The notes beneath the pieces are model-generated. The model worked only from the letters and a program-made list of their open reading frames with translations. It searched no databases and had not been told where the DNA came from. From Alkalihalobacillus trypoxylicola (GTDB lineage Bacteria > Bacillota > Bacilli > Bacillales > Bacillaceae_D), in NCBI RefSeq assembly GCF_001590785.1, contig NZ_LTAO01000002.1, positions 56,184 through 120,183 on the forward strand: 64,000 nt of DNA, written 5' to 3'. The position numbers and the translations under genes are program-made. This document shows, piece by piece, positions 9,502-18,375 of the stretch. The first letter of the stretch is position 1, and every line of letters begins with the position of its first letter.

Positions 9502-9530
9502 TTGAGAAATAATCAGTAAGCGCTTACGAT
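9502..9530 (+). promoter_or_regulatory. mtlA promoter with overlapping cre
   Basis: TTGAGA (9502-9507), a 17-base spacer, then TACGAT (9525-9530). The palindrome GTAAGCGCTTAC at 9516-9527 is a near-perfect cre and covers the spacer and -10, so CcpA binding would block the polymerase. Together with the upstream MtlR-type repeat this predicts mannitol induction and glucose repression. Confidence 0.75.
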
Positions 9531-9582
9531 TAAAATGAAGCATTTATAACATTTATTTTACATTTATAGAGGAGGAAAGAAT

Positions 9583-10986
9583 ATGTCCGAAAAAACAAGC
9601 TTACGCTCTAAGGTACAGAGGTTTGGAAGTCGTTTAAGCCAAATGGTTATGCCTAATATTGGAGCCTTCATCGCTTGGGGTCTAATTACGGCATTATTTA
9701 TTGAAGATGGTTATTTGCCAAATGCCGATTTAGCAACAATCGTTGGTCCAATGCTGACTTATTTACTTCCAATTTTAATTGGATATACGGGCGGTAAAAT
9801 GATTCATGATGTCCGAGGTGGGGTAGTCGGTGCTACAGCGACAATTGGGGTAATTGTGGGTGCAGATATCCCAATGTTTATTGGTGCTATGATTATGGGG
9901 CCACTTGGTGGATATTTAATCAAGAAAATTGACCAGCTACTAGAAGGGAAAATAAAATCAGGCTTTGAAATGCTTATCAATAACTTTACTTCTGGTATTT
10001 TAGGAATGATTTTAGCGATTATTGCCTTTTTAGGAGTCGGACCTGTTGTTGAAACATTAAGCTCATGGCTTGCCAACGGGGTTAATGCTATTATTAGTTT
10101 AGGCTTACTGCCTTTAACGAGTATTATTATCGAACCTGCAAAAGTATTATTTTTAAATAATGCCATTAATCATGGTATATTAAGTCCGATAGGTCTTACC
10201 CAAGTAGATGAAGCGGGTAAATCGATTCTATTATTATTAGAAACGAACCCTGGTCCAGGACTAGGAATTTTACTTGCATTCACTCTTTTCGGAAAAGGAA
10301 TGGCGAAGCAATCAGCACCTGGTGCTGCGGTCATCCATTTTGTTGGGGGGATTCATGAAATCTACTTCCCTTATATTCTAATGAAGCCAGCACTTATTTT
10401 GGCAGCAATTGGTGGTGGGATGAGTGGAGTATTTACCTTCTCATTACTTGATGCAGGACTTCGTGCTGTACCATCTCCTGGTAGTATTTTTGCTCTGATG
10501 GCTATGACTCCTAGAGGAGAATATATTGCGGTTATTGCCGGTGTATTCGTTGCAACAGCTGTAACCTTTGTTATCGCTTCTATCATTTTAAAGATGGATA
10601 AAAGCACAGAAGGGGACTTAAGTGCAGCAAGCTCAAAAATGCAAGAAATGAAAGGAAAGAAAAGTTCCGTTGTTTCGAGCTCTGAGCAACCTTCAGAAGA
10701 AAAAAGTGCAGATGAAATTAACAAAATTATCTTTGCTTGTGATGCTGGAATGGGTTCAAGTGCAATGGGAGCCTCACTACTAAGAAATAAATTTAAAAAA
10801 GAGAATATTGATATCAGTGTATCTAATACTTCCATAAGTAATTTACCAGCTGATGCAGATATCGTTATCACTCATAAAGATTTAACTGAAAGTGCTAAAA
10901 AGAAGGTACCAAATGCCGAGCATATTTCAGTGGAAAACTTCTTAAATAGTCCTAAATATGATGAATTAATTAACCGCATTAAATAA
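9583..10986 (+). CDS. mtlA: PTS mannitol transporter, EIICB
   Basis: 467 residues. Residues about 20-340 form the EIIC membrane channel, with the signature GGIHEIYFPY at 255-264. A linker (about 341-378, S/E/K-rich) leads to the EIIB domain, whose phosphorylated cysteine is C386 in FACDAGMGSSAMG. The protein imports and phosphorylates mannitol to mannitol 1-phosphate. It is an EIICB without fused EIIA; the EIIA is the separate mtlF two genes downstream. It is the first gene of mtlA-mtlR-mtlF-mtlD and starts behind GAGGAAAG. Confidence 0.96.
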   Translation: MSEKTSLRSKVQRFGSRLSQMVMPNIGAFIAWGLITALFIEDGYLPNADLATIVGPMLTYLLPILIGYTGGKMIHDVRGGVVGATATIGVIVGADIPMFIGAMIMGPLGGYLIKKIDQLLEGKIKSGFEMLINNFTSGILGMILAIIAFLGVGPVVETLSSWLANGVNAIISLGLLPLTSIIIEPAKVLFLNNAINHGILSPIGLTQVDEAGKSILLLLETNPGPGLGILLAFTLFGKGMAKQSAPGAAVIHFVGGIHEIYFPYILMKPALILAAIGGGMSGVFTFSLLDAGLRAVPSPGSIFALMAMTPRGEYIAVIAGVFVATAVTFVIASIILKMDKSTEGDLSAASSKMQEMKGKKSSVVSSSEQPSEEKSADEINKIIFACDAGMGSSAMGASLLRNKFKKENIDISVSNTSISNLPADADIVITHKDLTESAKKKVPNAEHISVENFLNSPKYDELINRIK

Positions 10987-11025
10987 TAGGATGCTGTTCT
11001 GAACATATAAAGGGGGGGTTGTGCG

Positions 11026-13110
11026 ATGTATATTTCTGCAAGAGAACGAGCGATATTAAAGAGGCTCGTACTAGATAGGGAGAAGAGTCATACTTTATCG
11101 CGAATTGCGGATGCTTTAGAGGTAAGTACACGCACAATCCAGCGTGATTTAAGAGGAATAGAAGATATATTAAAAAGCTATCAGCTGAGCTTAGTTAAAA
11201 ATGCTCAGGGAATGACAGTAACGGGTACAAAAGTGGCTACAGAGAAATTAGAGAGTTTTTTAAGAACTCTAGACCACGAAGAATATACTCCTGAGGAGCG
11301 CCAAATGGTGCTCCTGTCTGTTCTTCTTCATAGAAGGGAACCTGTAAAGCTGTTTGCTTTAGCAAATGAATTAAATGTTACCGTTGCGACCGTAAGTCAT
11401 GATTTAACGAAGGTTGAAGGCTGGTTGGAGCAATTTCAATTAAAGTTAATCAGAAAACGTGGTTATGGTGTCGAAATTGTTGGTAATGAGGTTACGATTA
11501 GAAGGGCACTAAGTAAGTTGATAAGCGAAAACATTAATGAAGATTACTTTTATCATGCGATAAGAGAAGAAGAAGACTCAATATCAACCGATCCAATATC
11601 TAAACGACTGCTTCATTATGTAGATTTACCTACTATAAAGAAAATTAAAGATTCCATCAGTAGCTGGAGAAAATCGTTTCATGATGAAATCGCAGATAGC
11701 TCTTATGTAGGGTTAATTGTACATTTAGCACTTGCGATTGAACGCTTAAAGCAAGGTGAAAGAATTGAGCTTGAACAGCATTATCTTCAAACCTTTAAGA
11801 ATTATAAAGAATTTGAAATGGCGGAATCGTTAGCCAAGAAATTAGAAAATTTATTTGAAATATCGATACCTGAGACGGAGATAGGATATATAACGATGCA
11901 CCTAAGAGGTGCAAAATGGCTTCATATGGAAGAAGATGTATTCGAGGATTTAGATTTACATTTAGCGGGTAAGGTAAAAGAAATGGTTGAAAGATTAGGG
12001 ATTGAATTAGATGTATCTTTTACTCACTCAGACTTGATCCAAGGATTAATTGCCCACCTAAGACCAGCTTTATATCGGATACATCAAAAAATGAAAATTC
12101 AAAATCCATTATTAAGTAAAATAAAAAGCGATTACCAATCGCTTTTTGAGCAAGTTCAAAAGGTCGTGCAAGAAGTATTCGAACCACTATATATACCAGA
12201 CGAAGAAATAGGTTTTCTCGTCATGCATTTTGGTTCTGTTTTAGAAGAATTAAAAAGAGAAACAGAATTACGGGCATTAGTCATTTGCTCGAGTGGTATT
12301 GGTTCCTCTAAGCTTTTAGCTAGTAGACTGAATAAGGAATTCCCTGAAATTACCCTGCTTAAAAATGTATCATTATTTGAGCTCAGGCATTTAAATACGG
12401 ACGATTATGATTTAATCATCTCCACTATTCCGATACAAGGAATGGAACGTTATTTTTTAGTGAATCCTTTTTTATCAAAAGCTGAAGTCGTAAAAATTCG
12501 TGAATATCTAGAGAATTATGTATCTACGAATAAGAAAAAGGAACCTATCGAAGATACAAAGAGAAAAACGAACGTAATACGAAGTAAAGAGGATGAATGG
12601 TTTTTCCAAAAACTGAAAACAATGAATGAAGATATCTATCAAATTCTCCATACCTTTGAATTAAAGAAATGGGAAGAAGAGTCTTTTGAAAAGAATTTAT
12701 ATATAACTTGTCAAGATTATCAGAAAAGAAATATGGTGACATCTAGTACCGAGGTGTTTCATGCCTTATTAGATAGAGAAAAAATCGGTAGCTTAGCTAT
12801 TCCTAATACATCTCTTGCTCTTTTTCACTGTAAACATCCAACTATTCAAGTACCTTCTTTTTCTATTTATCAATTAAAACATCCTGTTGAAAAGAGAGCG
12901 ATGGATAATGAAATGGTATTAGTCAATAGAGTGCTCGTTTTATTAGCTCCAGAGCCTTTTGACTCTTTTCGACTTACGCTTATGAGTTATATAAGTGGAC
13001 TTTTAGTTGAAGAAGAGGATGCTATTGAAACATTTGAAACGAAGAATGAGCAAGAAATTTATCAGTATTTAGGTGCTGCATTTAAATTATATGTTCAAAA
13101 ACAACTATGA
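11026..13110 (+). CDS. mtlR: Mannitol operon transcriptional activator MtlR
   Basis: 694 residues, the usual size. Domains in order: DNA-binding helix-turn-helix region (1 to about 65, 90-155), PRD1 (about 190-300), PRD2 (about 305-405), EIIB-like (C421 in VICSSGIGSSKLL) and EIIA-like (about 540-694). Regulatory residues correspond to those mapped in B. subtilis MtlR: H233 and H292 (PRD1), H344 and H401 (PRD2), C421 and H601. PTS phosphorylation of these residues tunes activity; EIIA/EIIB of the mannitol system signal substrate. The order mtlA-mtlR-mtlF-mtlD is as in Geobacillus-type operons, whereas B. subtilis keeps mtlR apart. Confidence 0.95.
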   Translation: MYISARERAILKRLVLDREKSHTLSRIADALEVSTRTIQRDLRGIEDILKSYQLSLVKNAQGMTVTGTKVATEKLESFLRTLDHEEYTPEERQMVLLSVLLHRREPVKLFALANELNVTVATVSHDLTKVEGWLEQFQLKLIRKRGYGVEIVGNEVTIRRALSKLISENINEDYFYHAIREEEDSISTDPISKRLLHYVDLPTIKKIKDSISSWRKSFHDEIADSSYVGLIVHLALAIERLKQGERIELEQHYLQTFKNYKEFEMAESLAKKLENLFEISIPETEIGYITMHLRGAKWLHMEEDVFEDLDLHLAGKVKEMVERLGIELDVSFTHSDLIQGLIAHLRPALYRIHQKMKIQNPLLSKIKSDYQSLFEQVQKVVQEVFEPLYIPDEEIGFLVMHFGSVLEELKRETELRALVICSSGIGSSKLLASRLNKEFPEITLLKNVSLFELRHLNTDDYDLIISTIPIQGMERYFLVNPFLSKAEVVKIREYLENYVSTNKKKEPIEDTKRKTNVIRSKEDEWFFQKLKTMNEDIYQILHTFELKKWEEESFEKNLYITCQDYQKRNMVTSSTEVFHALLDREKIGSLAIPNTSLALFHCKHPTIQVPSFSIYQLKHPVEKRAMDNEMVLVNRVLVLLAPEPFDSFRLTLMSYISGLLVEEEDAIETFETKNEQEIYQYLGAAFKLYVQKQL

Positions 13111-13125
13111 CAAGGAGTGGGAATC

Positions 13126-13566
13126 ATGAAAGAGATTTTAGCAGTAGAAAATATTCAATTAAACGGTGAAGCAAAAAGTCAAAAAGAGGCGATTATTGAG
13201 GTAGGTAACCTTCTTTATGAAAATGGTTATGTGAAAAAAGACTATGTTGATAAAATGTTAGAGAGAGAGAAAATTACTTCAACATATATGGGGAATATGC
13301 TAGCCATACCTCATGGAACAGATGATGCGAAGAATGAAGTGCTAGCTTCTGGATTAACGGTCAAAACGTATAAAGAGCCAGTAGATTGGAATGGTGAACA
13401 AGTTCGCTTAGTAATAGGGATTGCAGGAATAGGAAACGAACATTTAGAAATCCTATCACAAATTGCGATTATTTGTTCCGAAGAGGAAAATGTTGAAAAA
13501 ATAGTTCAAGCAACAGATCCAAATGAAATCATTAAAATGTTTTCTGAGGTTAATGAAGATGAGTAA
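13126..13566 (+). CDS. mtlF: PTS mannitol EIIA component
   Basis: 146 residues from ATG 13126, behind CAAGGAG; an in-frame GTG at 13117 lies inside that ribosome site. It is an EIIA of the fructose-mannitol type; the phosphorylated histidine is H63 in LAIPHGT. It passes phosphate from HPr to the EIIB domain of MtlA and also signals to MtlR. It starts 15 bases after mtlR and overlaps mtlD by 8 bases. Confidence 0.95.
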   Translation: MKEILAVENIQLNGEAKSQKEAIIEVGNLLYENGYVKKDYVDKMLEREKITSTYMGNMLAIPHGTDDAKNEVLASGLTVKTYKEPVDWNGEQVRLVIGIAGIGNEHLEILSQIAIICSEEENVEKIVQATDPNEIIKMFSEVNEDE

Positions 13567-14704
13567 AAAAGCTGTACACTTCGGAGCAGGAAATATTGGA
13601 AGAGGCTTTATTGGCTTGTTACTCGCTAGAGCAGGATACGAGGTTGTATTCGTAGATGTAAATGAACAAGTGATTCATGCTTTGAATGAAAAAGGCCAAT
13701 ACACTGTAACTTTAGCTGAGGAAAATGGTCAGGTTGAGGTCGTTAAAGGAGTGCGAGGTCTAAATAGTAATAGTCAGGCTGAGCAAGTCATAGAAGAAAT
13801 AGCAAGTGCTGATTTAGTAACAACCGCGGTAGGTCCTGCTATTTTAGAGCATATTGCGAAGCCTATTGCAAGTGGACTGATTAAGCGGGCGTCAAGTGGA
13901 GAGCCTCTTATCGTAACTGCGTGTGAAAATGCGATAGGAGCTACTGAAACGTTGTGTGAACATATTCGGTCACATTTAGCTGAAGATGAATGGAAGCAAA
14001 TAAATGCTATAACAGATTTCCCTAATTCTGCAGTCGATCGAATTGTTCCTAACCAGGAAAATGAAGATATCTTAACGGTGAATGTTGAGCCTTTCTATGA
14101 GTGGGTCGTGGACAAGTCCCAAATTCATTCATCGTTGCCTGATATTGAAGGGGTAAAGCTTGTTGATGATTTAACTCCATACATTGAAAGAAAACTCTTT
14201 ACGGTTAATACAGGGCATGCTATGGCAGCGTATTTAGGTCATAATAAAGGGTATGAAACGATTAAAGAAGCCATTGATGACGCTCAAATTGAAGAAGAAG
14301 TACTCCGAGCATTAGAAGAGACTTCTGCTTTATTGGTTCATCAATATGGGTTTGATAAAGAAAGTCATATTCAGTATGTAAAGAAAATTATGGAGAGATT
14401 TCGCAATCCATTTTTATCAGACAAGGTTGTAAGAGTTGCCAGAAATCCACTGACAAAATTAAGCTACAATGAAAGGTTTATCAAACCAGCTAGACTTTTA
14501 TTAGAAAAAGATATTGTCGAGCCCAGGTCATTGTTAAAAGGAATTTCTGCTGCGTTATCCTTTGATGTAGAAACAGATAAAGAAAGTGTAGAATTACAAA
14601 GGCTTCTTAAGACAAGTGAAATAGATGAGGCTTTAATAGAGATAACTGGATTAGATATTGATCACCCACTTACTCAGAGAATTAAAAAGAACTGGAGTAT
14701 GTAG
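13559..14704 (+). CDS. mtlD: Mannitol-1-phosphate 5-dehydrogenase
   Basis: 381 residues from ATG 13559, overlapping the end of mtlF (translational coupling; ribosome site GAGG inside mtlF). The N-terminal NAD-binding motif is HFGAGNIGRGFIG (residues 7-19); the C-terminal mannitol dehydrogenase domain holds the conserved K/N catalytic region (IERKLFTVNTGHA). It converts mannitol 1-phosphate to fructose 6-phosphate. Last gene of the operon, followed by a terminator. Confidence 0.95.
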   Translation: MSKKAVHFGAGNIGRGFIGLLLARAGYEVVFVDVNEQVIHALNEKGQYTVTLAEENGQVEVVKGVRGLNSNSQAEQVIEEIASADLVTTAVGPAILEHIAKPIASGLIKRASSGEPLIVTACENAIGATETLCEHIRSHLAEDEWKQINAITDFPNSAVDRIVPNQENEDILTVNVEPFYEWVVDKSQIHSSLPDIEGVKLVDDLTPYIERKLFTVNTGHAMAAYLGHNKGYETIKEAIDDAQIEEEVLRALEETSALLVHQYGFDKESHIQYVKKIMERFRNPFLSDKVVRVARNPLTKLSYNERFIKPARLLLEKDIVEPRSLLKGISAALSFDVETDKESVELQRLLKTSEIDEALIEITGLDIDHPLTQRIKKNWSM

Positions 14705-14716
14705 GATTGAGATGGA

Positions 14717-14745
14717 AGGCACAGCAAAATGCTGTGTCTTTTTTG
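14717..14745 (+). terminator. Terminator of the mtl operon
   Basis: GGCACAGC / GCTGTGTC stem with a 5-base A-rich loop and a run of six T, directly after mtlD. Confidence 0.85.
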
Positions 14746-14847
14746 TTTGAACTTACACAAAAAAGCTTGTCAACCTACTCATAAAACGAGTTAGTTAACA
14801 AGCGAGCATCTAGTATTTAATCTGTATGTTTGTAAGTATAGATACTG

Positions 14848-15156
14848 TTATACCCATTTTTCGCCCCAGAATTGAATGGCTTTTATGACAGGCTCGAGGG
14901 CTTTCCCTTTTTCGGAAAGTTCGTATTCAATCCGTACAGGCTTTTCAGGATAGACATTACGTTTAATTACATCTAATTTCTCAAGCTCTTTAATTCGTTC
15001 GGTGAGAATACGGTCGCTCATTTCGGGTATTTGCGCTTTAATTTCCTTAAAGCGTTTTGGACCATCTAATAAAACTCGAATCATTAAACCAGTCCACTTT
15101 TTACCTAATAGTTCAATGGCAAGTTCATATTTAGGGCACATTTGACTATAATCCAT
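14848..15156 (-). CDS. HxlR-family regulator, YodB-like thiol sensor
   Basis: 102 residues, a winged helix of the HxlR/MarR-like family. The N-terminus MCPKYELAIELLGKKW closely matches B. subtilis YodB, whose C6 in MCPK senses quinones and diamide; the equivalent here is C7. The two C-terminal cysteines of YodB are absent because the protein ends at GEKWV, so any switch would be of the one-cysteine type. It is divergent from a WrbA-type quinone reductase 81 bases away, the expected target of such a sensor. Start ATG behind GAGGTGA. Confidence 0.82.
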   Translation of the reverse strand: MDYSQMCPKYELAIELLGKKWTGLMIRVLLDGPKRFKEIKAQIPEMSDRILTERIKELEKLDVIKRNVYPEKPVRIEYELSEKGKALEPVIKAIQFWGEKWV

Positions 15157-15175
15157 TACTTTTCACCTCGATCAT

Positions 15176-15217
15176 GTTTAGTTTACCACAAAAAGAAGGT
15201 ATAGAGAACTAGGTAGT
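15176..15217 (+). promoter_or_regulatory. Divergent control region: possible SigB-type promoter and operator palindrome
   Basis: GTTTAG (15176-15181), 15 bases, AGGTAT (15197-15202) resembles a SigB promoter for the quinone reductase gene. ACTAGGTAGT (15208-15217) is a small inverted repeat (ACTA/TAGT) that could bind the adjacent HxlR protein. Both are weak on their own. Confidence 0.3.
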
Positions 15218-15243
15218 AAAAAATTCATGTTAGGGGAATGATT

Positions 15244-15864
15244 ATGGCAAACATATTAATTCCATATTATAGTGCATATGGTCACATTTTTAAAATGGCA
15301 AAGGCGGTTGAAGAAGGAGCAAAGAAAGTAGAAGGAATCGAAGTTAAGCTTGTTAGAATTAAAGAATTCGAAGAAGTAAAGGAAGTAATGTCCAATCAAG
15401 ATCCGTATGTTGAGGCTCAAAAGGAACAAAATGAAGTAAAAGAAGCCACTCTTGAAGATTTACAATGGGCAGATGGAATCATCTGGGGAGTGCCGACTCG
15501 ATACGGTTCAATGCCTGCTCAAATGAAGCAATATTTAGATTCAGCTGGAGGACTTTGGGCTAAAGGAGAACTAGAAGGGAAGGCAACGGCTGTGTTCACG
15601 AGCAGTGGGTCGATTCATGGAGGACAAGAGTCGACTATTTTAACGACATTAGTACCACTTCTACATTTTGGTTTAATATTTGTAGGATTACCTTACGGTG
15701 AAAATCAAGAGCAACTAACAACAGATGGTATTGGAGGAAGCCCATATGGAGCCTCTACAGTAGCCGGACCAGATGGTTCATCATTTCCTGACCCAAGAGA
15801 TCTGAAAATGGCCGAACGACTAGGAAGTAGGGTAGCGGAAGTAGCAAAAAAATTAGCGAATTAA
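15244..15864 (+). CDS. wrbA: NAD(P)H:quinone oxidoreductase, WrbA type
   Basis: 206 residues from ATG 15244, behind AGGGGA at 6-base spacing; an ATG at 15238 is too close to it. Flavodoxin-like fold with the FMN phosphate loop at the N-terminus (YYSAYGHIFKMA) and the family segments GVPTRYGSMPAQMKQYLD and FTSSGSIHGGQE. Type IV quinone reductases perform two-electron reduction of quinones in the cytosol and so avoid semiquinone radicals. The divergent YodB-like regulator suggests quinone-inducible expression. Confidence 0.9.
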   Translation: MANILIPYYSAYGHIFKMAKAVEEGAKKVEGIEVKLVRIKEFEEVKEVMSNQDPYVEAQKEQNEVKEATLEDLQWADGIIWGVPTRYGSMPAQMKQYLDSAGGLWAKGELEGKATAVFTSSGSIHGGQESTILTTLVPLLHFGLIFVGLPYGENQEQLTTDGIGGSPYGASTVAGPDGSSFPDPRDLKMAERLGSRVAEVAKKLAN

Positions 15865-16159
15865 AAAAGTGAAAGTAAATAATGATTAAATTTTGTCAGT
15901 CAGAAACCAACGATATTTGGAGAATGCACGTCTTTGACTATGGAGAGGCGGTTGTTCAGGAGAAGTCGTTTATTTAAAAGACCCAGGGCTTCCCTTGAAG
16001 TGGGTCAACTCACTACAATAATCTTTCGCCTTTCCGAGTCTGGATTTAATCATTTCCGAACCTAGTTTTCATCGATATAATAGTCTGACCGAATACGTGC
16101 AAACAGATGGTTAGGTGTAGTATACTTACCTTTAGCTAATAAGAAAGGTGAGACGAACA
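15865..16159. other. Non-coding stretch after wrbA
   Basis: No open frame with a start and ribosome site. It contains a weak hairpin, GACCCA...TGGGTC, at about 15982-16008. Nothing else recognised. Confidence 0.4.
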
Positions 16160-16264
16160 ATGAAAAAAATGTCCAATAAGGCATTGTTTATAACCATTTC
16201 TACAATTGTTGTGTTGTACGGGATTTTATATTGGGTAATAGGAAATATAATTGTCTCAAGCTAG
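16160..16264 (+). CDS. Small single-span membrane protein, 34 residues
   Basis: ATG 16160 follows AAAGGTGAG at good spacing. The product begins MKKMSNKA and continues as one hydrophobic segment (about residues 8-31, ALFITISTIVVLYG then ILYWVIGNIIVSS). A positively charged start and a single transmembrane helix are typical of small Bacillus membrane peptides. No relative is recognised. It stands alone between wrbA and the end of mgtE. Confidence 0.55.
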   Translation: MKKMSNKALFITISTIVVLYGILYWVIGNIIVSS

Positions 16265-16532
16265 AGCTTTGCCTATAAAAATGCTGTCAAATATTATATA
16301 TATTAAGGAGTTTCTTAAACTTCTTGTAGTGTTTGTAAGTATATTTCGACGGTCATTTTTGGCATTTCCCGGGGAATATGTCGCTAATATGTAAAGCATA
16401 GTAAGTCATGTCGATGATTTGAATGAATATTGTATATTTTGTAATAAAAAGAGACCTATCAAACCACACTTCCATAAAGATGTTGAGGGAAAAGATATAG
16501 GCTTTGGTTCGGTATTCTTTAAAATTCTAACT

Positions 16533-16569
16533 AAAATACCTTTGAGGAATGTTCCTCAAAGGTATTTTT
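16533..16569. terminator. Long bidirectional hairpin
   Basis: AAAATACCTTTGAGGA pairs with TCCTCAAAGGTATTTT around a 4-base loop, then T-rich on both sides. It can end the transcript of the small membrane protein (+) and could also act on the minus strand. Confidence 0.75.
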
Positions 16570-16622
16570 AAGGTTTTATACAAATTACCCCTTATTTTAT
16601 GTGCTTGTTGCACTTGAATACA

Positions 16623-16671
16623 TAAAAAACCTGTCGACTTTCTCGTTGTTGCGAGATTTTGCCGACAGGCT
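16623..16671 (-). terminator. Terminator of mgtE
   Basis: On the minus strand GCCTGTCGGC...GTCGACAGG with an inner CTCGCAACAACGAG hairpin, then TTTTTT. About 30 bases after the mgtE stop. Confidence 0.85.
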
Positions 16672-16698
16672 AAAGAATGACAAGTGGTCATGCTTTTT

Positions 16699-18057
16699 TT
16701 ATAATATTTGCGTTAAAAATGCGGTTGCTGTACCGAAATAGATAAGTAATGAAAAAATATCATTTAAAGTAGTAATAAGTGGGCCGGATGCTACGGCAGG
16801 GTCAACTCCTACACGGTGAAGTACGATAGGTATGACTGTACCAGCGAGGGTACCTATTATAAGAGATACAAATAATGAAGTACCCACAACAGCTCCTAGT
16901 AATAAATCTGATTGCCATACAGCCGCAATGGTTGTGATGAGAATGGCGCAGGTTACACCAATCAGAAGTCCTACACGTAATTCACGGAGAATCAGTCTAG
17001 TAATAACTTTTTTATTTACTTCCGTGGTCGCAAATCCTCTAACCACAACGGCTAAAGACTGGGTTCCTGTATTTCCTGTCATACCGGCTATCATAGGCAT
17101 AAAAAAGATTAGTGCGACTACTTGTTCTAATGTATCTTCAAAAAAGCTTAAAATACTTCCAGATACTAATCCGATAAATAATAAAAGCACTAGCCAAGGT
17201 AGTCTTCTAATAGCAGCAGTTCCTGCTTTCGTATTAAAATCGATATCTTTACCAGAAGCGGAGAGCTTTTCAATGTCCTCATTAGCTTCTCTTATGATGA
17301 CATCAAATGCATCATCGACCGTGATAATACCTTGAAGAACATTATGGTGGTCGACAACAGGTACGGCGATAAAGTCGTATCGTTCAATAATTTGAGCAAC
17401 TTCCTCTTGGTCTTGGTCAACGGTGACGGACACCACTCGACTAAACATTAAATCCTCGATAATGTCATCAATATTAGCAATAAGTAAATCGCGGTATGAC
17501 ACAACACCGACTAATTGTTTATCATCATTAATCACATATAAATAATATATATTTTCAGAAAAACTAGCATAGTCCTTTAATTTATCGACTGCTTGCCTAA
17601 CTGTATAATGAGCATTTATCCATATGAACTGATTGTTCATCAGCCCCCCTGCTGTATCGGCAGGGTATTTCATTAAGGATTGTATTTCCTGTGAATCTTC
17701 CTTCCTCATTACATCAAGGAATTCTTGGATTTTATCAATGGAAAGCTCATTAAGAAGGTCGGCTAAATCATCGTTATCCATTAGGTTCATTACTTTTGAT
17801 GATCGCTCAATCCCCAATTTATAAAGGATTTCTATTTGCATTTCATAATCAAGCTCTTGTATTAAGTCAGCGATTTGAGAAGGTGTTAAATAGAGTAAGA
17901 ACTTATGGTGGTGCTTTTCAGGTAATCCACGATACAGCTGGGCAAAATCATAAGGATGAAGCTCTTCTAATAATAGTTGTAGGGAGCTCCTTTTTCCTTC
18001 ACGCAAATATTTAATTACAAGTACTAATAATTGATCTTCTGTCATATTAACTGTCAT
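16699..18057 (-). CDS. mgtE: Magnesium transporter MgtE
   Basis: 452 residues from ATG 18057; an in-frame GTG at 18066 lies in the ribosome site GGGGTG. The N domain (about 1-130) and a CBS pair (about 135-255, e.g. YPADTAGGLMN at its start) form the cytosolic Mg2+ gate. Five transmembrane helices follow, with the pore segments PMIAGMTGNTGTQS and the VDPAVASGPLITTLND element. It is a Mg2+ channel of the plasma membrane that closes at high cytosolic Mg2+. Unlike B. subtilis mgtE, no M-box leader is recognisable upstream. Confidence 0.95.
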   Translation of the reverse strand: MTVNMTEDQLLVLVIKYLREGKRSSLQLLLEELHPYDFAQLYRGLPEKHHHKFLLYLTPSQIADLIQELDYEMQIEILYKLGIERSSKVMNLMDNDDLADLLNELSIDKIQEFLDVMRKEDSQEIQSLMKYPADTAGGLMNNQFIWINAHYTVRQAVDKLKDYASFSENIYYLYVINDDKQLVGVVSYRDLLIANIDDIIEDLMFSRVVSVTVDQDQEEVAQIIERYDFIAVPVVDHHNVLQGIITVDDAFDVIIREANEDIEKLSASGKDIDFNTKAGTAAIRRLPWLVLLLFIGLVSGSILSFFEDTLEQVVALIFFMPMIAGMTGNTGTQSLAVVVRGFATTEVNKKVITRLILRELRVGLLIGVTCAILITTIAAVWQSDLLLGAVVGTSLFVSLIIGTLAGTVIPIVLHRVGVDPAVASGPLITTLNDIFSLLIYFGTATAFLTQIL

Positions 18058-18296
18058 GGATGACACCCCATTTCTATTCTAATTCCCTTCCTTACTTTAA
18101 CGAAAAAATAAGTTGAAGTAAATTCTCTTTTTAAAAAATCTAGATTGTAAACGATTTAATTTGAACGATAGATGTTATTTAACGATAGGATACCCTTTCA
18201 TGATATTCCTTACTAATGGAAAGGTGAAAATGGATGCAATTAGATAAGTCTTCTATACCCTTTTTAAACATAGATAAACGAATACTAAGTTTTCAA
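18058..18296. other. Divergent intergenic region, mgtE side
   Basis: AT-rich and without an open frame. It was searched by eye for the M-box Mg2+ riboswitch core; none seen. Confidence 0.4.
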
Positions 18297-18326
18297 TTGA
18301 CATTGATAATCAATATCAATTACAAT
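18297..18326 (+). promoter_or_regulatory. Promoter with Fur box in the spacer
   Basis: TTGACA (18297-18302), 18-base spacer, TACAAT (18321-18326). The spacer is filled by TGATAATCAATATCA (18304-18318), one mismatch from the 7-1-7 Fur box TGATAATnATTATCA. Fur-iron binding here would occlude the polymerase, so expression is predicted under iron limitation. Confidence 0.72.
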
Positions 18327-18375
18327 AATATAAAATATTCCGTTAATAATGAATAATTAAGGGAGGCTAACGATC

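Noticed and set aside
18058..18296. M-box Mg2+ riboswitch upstream of mgtE
   Set aside because: Looked for because B. subtilis mgtE has one; no matching conserved core could be found.
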